Source of the DNA: Linanthus parryae
Lineage: Eukaryota; Streptophyta; Magnoliopsida; Ericales; Polemoniaceae
Length of the DNA stretch: 64,000 nt
Reading direction: 5' to 3'
Assembly (NCBI GenBank): GCA_023055425.1
Contig: JALGPY010000004.1
Span: 18,375,718-18,439,717, forward strand
The notes below the pieces were generated by a model. It was not told the origin of the DNA and did not search any database. It was given only the letters and a program-made list of their open reading frames with translations. The stretch's first letter is position 1. The number at the start of each line of letters is the position of its first letter. The position numbers and the translations under genes are program-made. Below, one piece after another: positions 22,433-32,713 of the stretch.

Positions 22433-22988
22433 ATGGGGTTCTACCTCAAAACCAATTGGCAATGAGGGGAGTAGCCCAGAAAACTTATTAATTCTTTTTC
22501 TTCTTCTTGAATTTCTGATGTGGGACTTCTCAACATGCCCCTCACGTGTGGAATTCTTTGGCCTACAACGTGGATCTTTGTCTACGGGTGGCAGTGAGTA
22601 CGTGGGTTTGTAAACCATTCACGTGTGTGCGCCTAGCTCTGATACTATGTAAGAATTCATGGGGTTCCACCTTTAAAACAGTTGGCAATGAGGGGTGTAG
22701 CCCAAGAAACTTATTAATTCTTTTTCTTCTTCTTGAATGTCCGATGTGGGACTTCTCAACACGCCCCCTCACGTGTGGCATTCTTTGTCCTACAATGTGG
22801 ATCTTTGTCTGTGGGTGGCGGTGAGCACGTCGGTTGTTAGACCATACACGTGTGTGAACCAGGCTCTGATACCATATAAGAATCCATGGGGTTCCACCTC
22901 AAAAACAATTGGCAATGAGGGCAGTAGCCCAGAAAACTTATTAATTCTTTTTCTTCTTCTTGAATGTCCGATGTGGGGCTTCTCAACA
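22433..22988 (-). mobile_element. TRIM retrotransposon in tandem (three LTRs, two internals)
   Basis: On the minus strand each LTR of about 114 bp starts TGTTGAGAAGTCCCACATC and ends near ATTCTTACA. LTRs are 22988-22875, 22761-22648 and 22535-22433, the last lacking its end. Each of the two internal pieces of about 113 bp begins with a tRNA-iMet primer site (TGGTATCAGAGC at 22874-22863; TAGTATCAGAGC at 22647-22636) and ends in a purine tract (CGTGAGGGG(G)C) just before the next LTR. No protein is encoded, as expected for terminal-repeat retrotransposons in miniature. The LTR-internal-LTR-internal-LTR order fits unequal recombination between copies. The LTRs carry a plant snRNA-like USE motif. 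Confidence 0.8.
22863..22874 (-). promoter_or_regulatory. TRIM primer binding site (tRNA-iMet)
   Basis: TGGTATCAGAGC on the minus strand matches the 3' end complement of initiator methionine tRNA and directly follows the LTR. Confidence 0.8.
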
Positions 22989-23029
22989 ACGAGATGTATA
23001 CGTACTATGGTTTCAATTTTCAAACATGC

Positions 23030-23164
23030 TAATTTTCAGAAACAACTTGTTTTTCCTCTGTTTTTGTTTTTAAACACTGCAAAAACAGTGTCTCCCAAAC
23101 ATGTTTTTTAGAAACAGTCTGCTTTTAATAAACTTTGATTAAAAACAGACTTCCCAAACATGCA
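23030..23164. repeat. Inverted-repeat remnant (hAT/MITE-like)
   Basis: CAAACATG and AAACA(G/C)TGTCTCCCAAACATG segments on the left mirror ...ACAGACTTCCCAAACATGCACTA at the right end. The left terminus seems lost beside the TRIM. Confidence 0.35.
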
Positions 23165-23285
23165 CTAAAATGGTTAACAATGTTCATCCCGTCATGATGG
23201 CTTTCTCGAGCACTAGTCTAGCCTAGAGGGTTGAGTGAAAAGGTGAAGTAAATCTTCGTTATCTGTGCCATCAAAGATATTTGCA

Positions 23286-23304
23286 GGTAGTAGTAGTAGT
23301 AGTC

Positions 23305-23348
<44 letters not shown>

Positions 23349-23349
23349 T
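23286..23349 (+). repeat. (TAG)n microsatellite
   Basis: About 20 near-perfect GTA/TAG triplets with one TCG interruption. Poly-Leu and poly-Tyr ORFs over it are artefacts of the repeat. Confidence 0.95.
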
Positions 23350-24360
23350 GAAACGATATCTCAAGGCTAAATCGCACGGGAGGTACCCATATTTTGCAAA
23401 AACAAGCAAGTGGGTACCCAAATTTCAAAATTGAGCATGACAGGTCTTATATTTTGCATTTTCGAGTAAGTAGGTACCCTTCCATTAACTTTCCGTTAAT
23501 ATTGGATGGAAAATATTAAAAGGACCTTTGTACCCCTTATTTTCACCTCCAACTTTTTTTATAATACAAGTTTTACTAACAAATCTAAAAAATAAAAAAA
23601 AAATGAATTTAATAGTTTGATAATTTTAAGATAATCCAAAATATTTTTTAAAAGTTACATTCTTTTACATCAGATCAAGTCTTCAAGATATGAAATATGT
23701 TTTTATTAGCACATTTTCGTCCATCTTGAAGTCTTCAACTTTATTAAACAGTGTTTAAAAAGAATAAAAATTTCATAATTTCGCATAAATTTCTTATAGA
23801 ACAATAACATACACGTATCTTTGTACATTTTATACAATAGTTATTTTTACATTTCTATAAAAAATACAAATCATTAAATAAAAAACACAACTCAATTCTC
23901 AAAAAAAAGAAAAAAAAAATCAGCTCAAGTATGTCATGTGTCAACTCTAATCTGCAAATAAGTGTTTTTATTTTCCTTGCAGTATCTAAATATTTGAATC
24001 ACCAATCCAAAAACCCTTATCTTTGAGATAACCCGGAGGGTGCCGAGCTCGTCTCCCCTCGTTTCGTAGTGGCTTTCGTCGTTCACAAAATCGAATCATA
24101 TGGGAGGCAGGTACAGGAAGTTAACTCAACTGTACCACTGAAAGCGAAAGGGATAGAGAGAAGAGAGAGATAGAGGGAGACAACGTTGCGCCTTGACCAA
24201 ATGATAGTTCACCGGGACTCGCCTGATCGTCAACGTCAATACCGTCATCCCTGTCCGGCGTACTGATACTCGTATCAGAGACCTAGATCATCCTGCCGCA
24301 TTACTATAGCGGCGTGAAGAGCTAAGCCTCGTAATGATAAATCAAGAGATGCCACCTGCA
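23350..24360. other. No gene seen
   Basis: 23360-23500 has the repeated phrase GGTACCCA(T)A(T/A)TT..., a plant intergenic repeat style. 23500-23990 is very AT-rich. 24000-24300 is more GC-rich with a GAGAGAGAAG run and no recognisable ORF. Confidence 0.35.
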
Positions 24361-24535
24361 TTTGGTGGATTCAATAAGTAAAATGGGGGAGCTGTGTACA
24401 GTATCAGTGGATCTTCTATTGCTCTCTTGCTCCGAGAAGGCACCCGAAGCCCAGGCTAACCAGGCGTCGGATTCATCGTTGTGAGGTTCAAGAAGCAAAA
24501 CTACTGGTACGGTTTTACTTCTTGAACCCACCAAA
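24361..24535. mobile_element. 175-bp MITE with TTTGGTGG ends, copy 1
   Basis: The left end TTTGGTGGATTCAATAAGTA and the inverted right end TTTGGTGGGTTCAAGAAGTA form TIRs longer than 20 bp. A second copy, opposite in orientation, is at 49335-49505. The minus-strand ORF over it is not conserved in the other copy. Confidence 0.6.
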
Positions 24536-25574
24536 TAAATAAGCAATGTGGGAACACCTCCCTTACGCCTAAGAAGCATTTTTCGGGAATCGAAGACCTC
24601 TCGGGATGGGAAAGTTTAAGCATCGGTTCTTCGATGTATAGCCAGTGAAACACCACTAGGGGGTAACGTGATAATTGCACTAGTGTCCTTGGACAGTTTT
24701 AACTATTGCACTACTCCCAAAATATCCCCAATACCAAGTTTAGTTAAAAAAATTAAATCATTCCTTAACTCCCCCAACTCCCCCGATTTTTTTAATATAT
24801 TTTGTTTTCGGAAATTGTAGCATTCATTAAAGAGGCTATCACAACCAACGAAACCAGCTAACATCTGGAGAGTGGTACATACCACCAACTCTGAAAGACA
24901 AATCTCTAGGAAAGAGCAAAAGAAAACATTGAAAAACAAAAGTGGTCCTTCTCAACAATAAGAAACAATCATTTCACGCTTCAACATTTTGAAATTGTAA
25001 GTTCCTATGATAGAGATGAAGACCACCGAAAAAAAGGAAGAATGCTCCGAACATGAAAGAGCAGCCACCGAAAAAGCTCTATGCCGCCATTAAAGTACGT
25101 ACAAAATTGTGGCCTCGAAACATCCTCAAACTTGGCAAGCAACAAATCCGAAGAACATCCGTACCTTCACCCTCAGCAAGATCGAAGCTTTTCCATTTAA
25201 AAGGGGATGAATAATGGGCAATTGATGCTGAACATTGACCGGAGAAAACCATAAAACACCAGATGTTATCAAATGTGGTTCCTAAAATTAACTATGCTTA
25301 AAAATTAATATTTTCGAAATGTTTTGGGGGATCTTTGTGGTATTCCAATATGACATCCCGAAATTCTTCTACTAACTTTTCAAATAACTTCCCATAGTAA
25401 TACCAGTATTTATTAATGCAATGGTTGAGATGAAAAGCATTTATTTTTAATTTGTTAATATCCTATAAAAGTAAGGTTGTCCCACTAGTTGTTTCTTTCT
25501 CTCTTTAAGAGTAACTCTCCTATTTTCAATACCTCTACAGTATGTTTACCAAATCATTGATCTTTTCTCCCAAA
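24536..25574. other. Dispersed-repeat segment and unassigned DNA
   Basis: 24590-24710 (CTCTCGGGATGGGAAAG ... AGGGGGTAACGTGATAA ... CCTTGGACAGTTTTAACT) is a paralogue of 48402-48680 and serves as its pre-insertion version. The remainder to 25574 shows no coding signal. Confidence 0.4.
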
Positions 25575-25826
25575 CACCAACCAGCATCATCTCCAAAACA
25601 TCACCACCTGCTCTAGCTATTGCTTCTGCCGCTGCCGCCAATGGTGGTGTTTCGGTAACATATATGGTATAGTTAACTTGGTGGTGTCACCTTTGCCTAC
25701 TATCTCCACCATTACCCTTCTCAAGAAATTATGTATCGAAGGAATTGAGCATCTTGGGGAAATGGTTGGTGAACTGAAACTCCTGAAAAACAGCCTCAAG
25801 CCCCTGGATTTGATTTGAATGTTGCA
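25575..25826 (+). pseudogene. DUF674 C-terminal segment, inverted duplicate arm A
   Basis: The plus strand encodes GGVSVTYMV in one frame and, after a frameshift, LVVSPLPTISTITLLKKLCI, then EGIEHLGEMVGELKLLKNSL and KPLDLI-stop. This corresponds to the C-terminal part of plant DUF674 proteins (VTYMVMDDL.V.P.STISSI.LL.K......EE.V......LL..SL). The function of DUF674 is unknown. The segment is an inverted, diverged copy of the piece on the opposite strand at 26290-25966, so the two arms are sense and antisense to the same family. Confidence 0.65.
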
Positions 25827-25900
25827 TAAATTCCTCATCTTTATGAAGATATGATCCCTCAAGATCCAATGGCAGTGGCAGGAACATATTTCTCTTCTTT

Positions 25901-25999
25901 CCAATAGAAGACACTTCTCCCGACTCCAATACCATTCGAGTCTTTAGTTTCCTGCCCATCTGGAATGGTACTGGAGTCGGGAGAAGTGTCTTCTATTGG
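25901..25999. repeat. 37-bp stem / 25-nt loop hairpin at centre of DUF674 inverted duplication
   Basis: 25901-25937 and 25963-25999 are complementary at 36 of 37 positions. The stem begins CCAATAGAAGACACTTCTCC and the loop is 25938-25962. Weaker complementarity extends outward for about 300 bp on each side (25625-25900 with 26000-26290). A transcript from either strand would fold into a long dsRNA. Confidence 0.85.
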
Positions 26000-26621
26000 C
26001 AAGAAGCCAACTATGTTCCTGCCACTGGATCTTCAGGGATCAGATCTTCATTAAGATCGGGAATGTATTCGACAATCAAATCAAATCAATCAAATCCAAG
26101 AGCTGGAGGCTGTTTTTCAGGAATTTTAGTTCGCTAACCATTTTCCCAAGATGCTCAATTCATTCGATTGGAAAGAAGAGAAATATGGTGGAGATAGGTG
26201 ACACCACCAAGTCATCCATCACCATATATGTCACCGAACCAACACCGGCGGCGGCAGATTCTCTAGACAGAGCAGTTTGTGGTGGAAGCACATTATTCAC
26301 TTCCTCGGACGCTAGACACAGTCAAAAGGTACACACTGCTCAGGGATATGTAGTTGAACGAGGTAGTACATAGATACAGTTTTTTGGCTACTGTAGTACT
26401 TGTAGCTCCAATTCTTTGGAGATACGTCTCTCCCAGTGTGTGGATGCTTTCATAGAGGTTACTGAGACTACCCACCTTGGAGTTCTCGGTTAGTGTATTG
26501 AAATAAATACCCAGAGGCATCAACATGATGTTGTATAGGAGATCAATGAAGTCCTTCCCACCTTCAACAAACATAACTTTCTTTGAAGGTGGGACCTACA
26601 AGCTCACGTTTGAAGCCGCCA
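25966..26621 (-). pseudogene. DUF674 family pseudogene
   Basis: The minus strand starts at 26621 with MAASNVSL, a stop codon (TAG), then VPPSKKVMFVEGGKDFIDLL, YNIMLMPLGIYFNTLTENSK and VGSLSNLYESIHTLGETYLQ. This is the DUF674 N-terminal domain (KV.F.EAGK.FVD.L...L.LPLGT...LL......GSL.NLYES...L..TYLQ). Further on, SVTYMVMDDLVVSPISTI matches the C-terminal domain. The stop at codon 9, loss of the middle cysteine-rich part and later frame breaks make it a pseudogene. The left part is the arm B partner of 25575-25826. It is host-gene derived and of unknown biochemical role. Confidence 0.75.
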
Positions 26622-27452
26622 TTGATGTCTACTGCAAGATCTGCCAAAAGAGAATAACATATTTTTGGAGTTTCGACTGGTTTGAGGCCATTTTTGTCGG
26701 AAAACCACCTCCAACAGCTGGTGTAAATGCTGTGCTAAATTTGCACTAGGGATATTTTCTGGACAAAAGTAAAGACTATTCACGGTTGAAAAAAAAAAGT
26801 TTATCTGGGGCTAAAAATTCAATATTAGTCTCGTGTTTGTATTTGCGGCCCTTCGTCGGAGAAGATCGGGACGAGTTCCGACGACGAGGGTTGTGGGGCA
26901 GGCGATTTCTTTGCGGCTATTCCGTAGGATTCCCCATGACCCATCACAAACATCTTAGTTACTCTCTTTCTCTTATCTTTTGACGCCTGGTCTGCTAGTG
27001 GTTTGTTTTAGTTTAGTATATATTAGTTTTTGTTATGTTATTGCCCTTTCTATGACTTTAAGTGCATTTGTGACGGTTTTTGCCTCACCTTACAATTGAG
27101 TCTGTTGCGGGGGCCTCGGATTTGATGTAACTGTGAGGTTTTGTTCGTTGAATGTCATGAGTTTAATTGTTATGGATCTTCGCCAAAGTTGTCTTTTGGG
27201 ATTCTTCATATAGCTTTGTTGACAAGGTATTTCTTTTTCTTTTTTAGACTCATTTTCGAGTTCATGTTTAGAGATACATATCTCTCTATTTTCTTTGAAA
27301 TTTTACTAGAAATGTGATACGGTATTCCTTTGTAAGTTTGTACCATGAATGAAGCTACCATTTCTCCAAAATAAAATCGGAGCCACTGATTGTATGATGA
27401 TGACAACCAAAAAGTGGCAGTAATAGAAATACTGATGGTGGCTTATGTTTAG
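26622..27452. other. No gene seen
   Basis: The ORF at 26786-26983 lacks a recognisable domain. The rest is AT-rich, and the Athila-like element's target duplication begins at 27453. Confidence 0.35.
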
Positions 27453-27457
27453 GTTTA
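27453..27457 (+). other. Target site duplication GTTTA (left)
   Basis: GTTTA immediately precedes the left LTR and is repeated at 37763-37767 immediately after the right LTR. Confidence 0.95.
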
Positions 27458-28839
27458 TGATAGCACCTTTTAGGGGCTATAATTATTTAGCATTTACCAC
27501 ATGATAATATGTATTTGGAGAGTGTTTTGAGGCCAATGTTAGAGATTATATGTCGTTTTATCACTTGTTGCTACCATGTGCTATATTGCTCGTCCGGGCG
27601 TTTTCCATGCATATGTTATTGTTATTTGTCAAATATAATTGCTTGGTATGTTTGTTCATGTTGTTTTGGAAGTGACGGATGCTAATCGGTTGATAGGAGG
27701 CATGGAACGAACTTCAGAAATAATGGGAGCTCAAGTGGAGTCAAGTGAAGCTGAATCGGAGGAGCTTGGATGACCAGCATGCACTATTTTGATCATATCC
27801 GGAGTTCTACAAATCATTTTGGGGTGATACCAGTTCCATATGAAAGTAGACTCAGAGAGCTTTCCATCGATAGGTGACGGAGCTAAATCCGAGTTCGGAC
27901 GAAGAAGATATCGCCTTTTGAAGTAAGGAGCAGATTTCAGGGGGCTATTGTGCAATTACTGAAGACTTCTGCGGGTTAGGATTGAAGAACGACCTAGGGA
28001 CAAAATTATTCATTATTCACGCATCCAGAGAGCCAAGAAGAAGGAGGAGAGAAAGGAGACTTCATTGCGAACGACCTGAAGCAAGGAGGAGAGACCGCAT
28101 CGCGCCAATCTTCACGATTTCTAGCGTTTGATCTATTTTTCTATCTACTTTCTTGTATGAACTATTCAAGAACCATGTTAAATTGTGTTATAAGTAGGTA
28201 AACACATACCTAGGCATCTATGGAGAGCCTAGGGTTTATGTTTTTATGATAGTTTCCGGATTTGGATGATCTTTCATGCTAGGATTATGGTTCAATGAAG
28301 ATTGTTTTGGTTTTCATCATGTTGAGTTCTTTCATTGACAAGTTCGGGCTAAGATGTGTGATGTGGATTTTATATTTCTTCATTCAATCCAGAACTAAGC
28401 TTAATGATGATATTGGTAGCCTAATTATCTTGTTTATTGTGCTTAATTCTTAGTAACGTAGGAGTCATGAGACCGATAGGTAATTGTCAACGCTATTACC
28501 CATCATAGGCTACTAAGAGTCATTGTGTTAGAACATGGAATCCGGGATTGTCAAAACTACCCTAGGTGATCTATAGATTGCCTAGCAATTCTCTCCTCTG
28601 ATTTACATCAAATCATTTTATTCGCGTTATTTAACTACCATTGCTAGTCACTTGTTTGAGGGTGACAACACTTCGAACTACAACCTTTTTTACCGGTTAC
28701 ATAGGTAAATTGAGTTTAATTGCTAATCTAGAGCATATAGTAAACACCTTCCCTTGGGTTCGATATCTCGGAGTCCAAAATACTCCACTTTATTACTTGA
28801 CCGTATACTTGCGTAGCAACGCGTAGTAATCGCGCTTCA
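27458..28839 (+). repeat. 5' LTR of Athila-like element 1 (259-bp deletion)
   Basis: 1382 bp, TG...CA. Relative to the 3' LTR it lacks about 259 bp: the junction GAGTCATGAGACC corresponds to sequence running from the CATGA at 37131 to the CATGA at 37390, so the deletion joined 5-bp microhomologies. The U5 end GTATACTTGCGTAGCAACG is typical of Athila. Confidence 0.9.
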
Positions 28840-28845
28840 AATTTT

Positions 28846-28865
28846 TGGCGCCGTTGCCGGGGAAG
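28846..28865 (+). promoter_or_regulatory. Primer binding site (tRNA-Asp type)
   Basis: TGGCGCCGTTGCCGGGGAAG starts 7 bp after the 5' LTR. It matches the known Athila/Tat primer site complementary to the 3' end of tRNA-Asp. Confidence 0.9.
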
Positions 28866-28976
28866 GTATTGGCTACTATTCTAGTTTAGCAATTAGTTTA
28901 GTTTACCTCTTTCTTTTTGTTTATTATTTTTGTGATTTCTGATTTGTTTTCTGAATTGTTTTTCAGGTTCCAGTGT

Positions 28977-30355
28977 ATGCACCACATCTCTAGAGACCTT
29001 GTTCCCCCATTTGAAGACCCAAAACAACTATTCAGAAATCCGGAACGAGATCCAAGACAGATCGCAATGGGTGAGCAATTGACTAATGCTCAACTGAACC
29101 AGAAGTTGACTGAACTTGAGGAGAAACTTGATGAGCAAAAGACCCAAATGCCCTACAAAAAATCGGGGCAAGCATTGGTTGAAAACTTTCAGTCGACTCA
29201 AAGAGGACACAAGCCAGCTATAGTGGTGCTAGACATACAGGCGGACCACTTCGATTTGAAGCCTTCCACCATCACGACGGTGCAGAACTAGTTTCGGTAC
29301 TATGGGAACAGGGATGAAGACCCAAATGACTTCATTGGAAAGTTTGATGCCTACATCAAGACAGTGAAGTGCCAGAATGTGACCCCAGAGACATTGAAGC
29401 TGATTTTGTTTCGTTACTGTCTGAAGGGAGCGGCAGAGAAATGGCTAGAGTCCAGGGAGCCAGAATCGATCACCACATGGGAGCAATGTGTTGAAGAGTT
29501 CATGAACAAATTCTACCCCGCGCAGCGTGTCATTGGCTTACAGGCAGAGATTCTTGGTTTTTAGCAGCATGCTGATGAGACAGTTGTAAAAGCATGGTAC
29601 TGTTCCATGAGGACGATATGAAAGTGTCCGAACAATAACTTTGGCGACTACAAGATCCTACAAGTCTTTTATCACGGCTTGGAGCGTCCAAACCAGGATC
29701 TATTGAACATGGAAGCAGGAGGTAACTTCTTTTATAGGGTTGACAAGGATGGAGCATATGCTTTGATGAAGCAAATAGAGAAACAGGATGCTCAATTCTA
29801 TGACTCTAAGAGGTTGTCCAAGTTTCCTGAGCCAAAGAATAATGAGTGGAAAGATGGGATTACAAAGATGGTTTCCGACTTGACAAAGCTTGTGTATCAG
29901 GATAGAAGACTGTGTATGAAGTGGAGGAGCCAGATTTTGATGCAGCTTTGACCGAAGCTGCTAATGAGGATGTTAGCTATGTGGGGGCATAGGGACAGGG
30001 CAACTGGAATCAGGGGAACTACAGGCCATGAACTAGAAATCATCTAGGATTCAAGTATGGAGATCAGGATGGAACTTCATATGCACCCGGGTTTCAGCAT
30101 AGGCCAGCTGTTCAAGCGCCACCGCCACCATCAGCTGCAGCGTAGAACGCTGAGATGACAAATCTCAAGAACATGATGTATCAGATGGGAAATAATGTGA
30201 ATACTTTCACTTCTCAGTTGGAGACACTGACTGTAGATTTGCATATCACCAAGAACTCACTTTGTAACCTGGAAGTGCAGGTAGGACAGATTGCTACTCA
30301 GCTCTGCACTAGAGCCCCAGGGTCCTTGCCATCTGACACGCAAAATGTGCGCTAG
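28977..30355 (+). pseudogene. Athila-type gag, multiple stops
   Basis: The frame begins MHHISRDLVPPFEDPKQLFR, with a coiled-coil stretch (AQLNQKLTELEEKLDEQKTQ). After a stop it continues FRYYGNRDEDPNDFIGKFDA, LILFRYCLKGAAEKWLESRE, ITTWEQCVEEFMNKFYPAQR, the Retrotrans_gag fold (DP..FI..F, L...F...L.G.A..W, I..W......F...F.P). A later block (GLERPNQDLLNMEAGGNFFY) is also Athila-like, and the C-terminal part has a Q/N-rich and coiled segment (NMMYQMGNNVNTFTSQLETL). Gag would form the retroelement particle in the cytoplasm. Stops at about 29289 and 29562 and further breaks inactivate it. Confidence 0.8.
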
Positions 30356-30493
30356 GTGAACGCCATCACCACTCGTATCGGGATTAGTCTTGATGATCCC
30401 CCATATCCAAGCCACGCCAGAGCTGAAGCTTCGAAAGCTAGGGAGCATGAGGTCTTTGACAAGACCCCTGTCATGATCCCCAAATAAAAGGGA

Positions 30494-31210
30494 GTGACTC
30501 AGCATGTTGATGATGAGGTAACACCACCACCCCCCTCTTTATATAAGCATCTCCCATATCTGCTTAAGACAAGAAAGAAGAAAGATGACTCTGAGGAGTA
30601 CAAGAGATTCTTATCCATTTTCTCGAAGTTGCATTTCAATGTTCCATTGATTGAGGCAGTCAAGATGATGCCTTAATATGCCAAATATATGAAGGATGCA
30701 ATTTCAGGAAAGAGGGTGGTGCCGGACTTTGAGACAGTGGACTTGACTGAGCAGGTGAGCTCATGTGTGATGCATGGTTTTCCTGAAAAACAGAAGGATC
30801 CGGGAAGCTTTGTGATAGAAGCTAACTTGGGAGGAGCTTACACGGGGAAGGCCCTATGTGATTTGGAAGATAGTGTCAACTTAATGCAACTTTTAGTCTT
30901 TGAGAAGCTGGGAGTAGAAGCTCGTTCCACATGGATCAACCTTGAGTCTGCTGACAAGTCTTGCAAGAGAGCCTATGGTGTGGTGGAAGACGTATTGGTA
31001 AAGGTAGGGAGTTCTATTATCCCTGCAGATTTTGTGATTCTTGAGATGCCTGTGGGAGATGTTCCAATCATCGTGGGTAGGCCCATTGTGACTATCGGTC
31101 GGACTCTCATTAATGTTGAGAACGGAGAATTGATCATGAGGATCAATAATGCGTGGGAGACCTTCCGGGGATCTAAAACGACTCCACAGCAGTCTCAAGA
31201 GAAGACATAG
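30494..31210 (+). pseudogene. Athila-type protease region
   Basis: 30494-30676 reads YLLKTRKKKDDSEEYKRFLS, FSKLHFNVPLIEAVKMMP, then a stop. 30689-31210 continues YMKDAISGKRVVPDFETVDL, KDPGSFVIEANLGGAYTGKA and LCDLEDSVNLMQL, and ends with VPIIVGRPIVTIGRTLINVE. The order matches the conserved Athila segment preceding reverse transcriptase. The retropepsin active-site triplet region, normally D-L-G-A-S, is D-L-E-D-S here, so catalysis is probably lost. Where reverse transcriptase would follow there is unrelated non-coding DNA. Confidence 0.85.
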
Positions 31211-32713
31211 ATTCCAGTGGCCGTACAATCAGTGCACAAGATTTCTGAGGTGGTTCGTGATGAGCCACCAATTCCAAAAGACAAAGTTCATCGTGATGTG
31301 TTGAGAATCTAGCAGAGGAAGCTGTAAGATATGGCACGGGGTGCCAAGCCACCTGTGTAGAGGCTATGAGGTAACTGGGTCGGGCCGTCGACCTTAAATT
31401 ACAAGCGCTGATTGGGAGGCAACCCAATTTAGGTAGTCGTATTTGTTTTTCGTATTCTGTTTTTAATAGTCATTCTTGATTTTTGAGGGGTGAGAGAGAT
31501 CGGTTTATATATTTTCAATAAGTGTGCAGGACAAAGGTACCGAAGGCCCTTCAGATTCCCGTTCTTGATGCATGTGCACGATTTGGCACAAAAAACGAGG
31601 AACAACGAGCTTACCGGGACCATGGAACTTTATAAATAAGCTACTCGAGGTCGAGGAGTAGAAACTTAGTCATGAGGATTACGGTAGCAAGTTGAGATAT
31701 CGGGGTTGCACGCATCGGAATCCGGAGTGGAGAAAGTAGAAGAGCTTTAGGAAGAGATATTTGTGAACAAGGTGAGCTAATTTTGGAAGAAACGGAAAAT
31801 TCCCCGGATTTGGGAATTTTTCAGTCAAAAATGGATTGCTCGTCGAGTGTGGAGTCCAACGGTTCAAGAATCGCGCGAATCGGATACCAGATGAAGAAAC
31901 TAGAGCAAAAACAAAGTGGGCAAGTATCAGTGATTTCGGCACCCATTTCGAGCCGAAATCAAGCCAATTCAGCCCGAAATAAAAAGGGAGGATTGCTTTG
32001 GATTTTCCCAGTGATTTTGGGCTCCATTTCGGGCCGAAATGGGGGACGAAATCGGGCGGGCTGCTTCTTTTTGGGGGGTGTTTTTGGTATGTTGGGGGTT
32101 GTTTAAAGCCTATATCCAGCCATGAAGGGTCCTAACAGCCCAATTTTGAATTAAAGCCTCTCATTTCTTCATCTTCTTCCTCCCAAACCTCAAGAACACC
32201 CATACATCAATACAACCAATTTCCGAAACTCAACCAAATTGAGAAATTTTTGTGGAGTTTTGCTCCTTGCAAACCGAACAACAACATTAATTCTTGGGTT
32301 TTTGAGAGATAGGGATTAGTTTGAGTGTAAGGGAAATCAAAGAGGAAGAGCTCCAAGAACACAAAATCTTCCGATTCATCAACTTTGAGGGAGATTCAGC
32401 CTTAGCTCAAGAAGAGACTTTCGACGGGGACACCAAGGAGCACAAGGAGGTAGTCTCACTTCACTTTGCTCAAGTTTACGAAATATTGGTCGACCACTCG
32501 GTCCTTTCTTGACCAATTTGCGAAACCGGTCCCGTTAGAACGGTACTCTGGGACCGTAGGTACCTAAATCTTTCTCTCGCTTTAATTCCTTGCTTACGCA
32601 CTCTTAGGGCTTAATTTTCTTCGAAATTGTTACTTTCTCATATTTGGCTTGTGCTACTTTCTTAGTTCACTCTAGACCTCACGTGAACTCGTCTTTTTTT
32701 TTTCTCAATCATT
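31211..32713 (+). other. Non-coding spacer replacing pol
   Basis: It contains the Athila-type phrase TTGGGAGGCAACCCAA (about 31412-31427) and otherwise no domain-bearing ORF. GGGCCGAAAT/AGCCGAAAT phrases recur at 31950-32055. Confidence 0.6.

Noticed and set aside
23213..23428. ORFs with poly-Leu or poly-Tyr
   Set aside because: They are artefacts of the (TAG)n microsatellite.
25729..25959. Minus-strand ORF (MGRKLKTRMVLESGEVSS...) as a separate gene
   Set aside because: It is antisense to the DUF674-like frame of arm A and exists only because of the inverted duplication.
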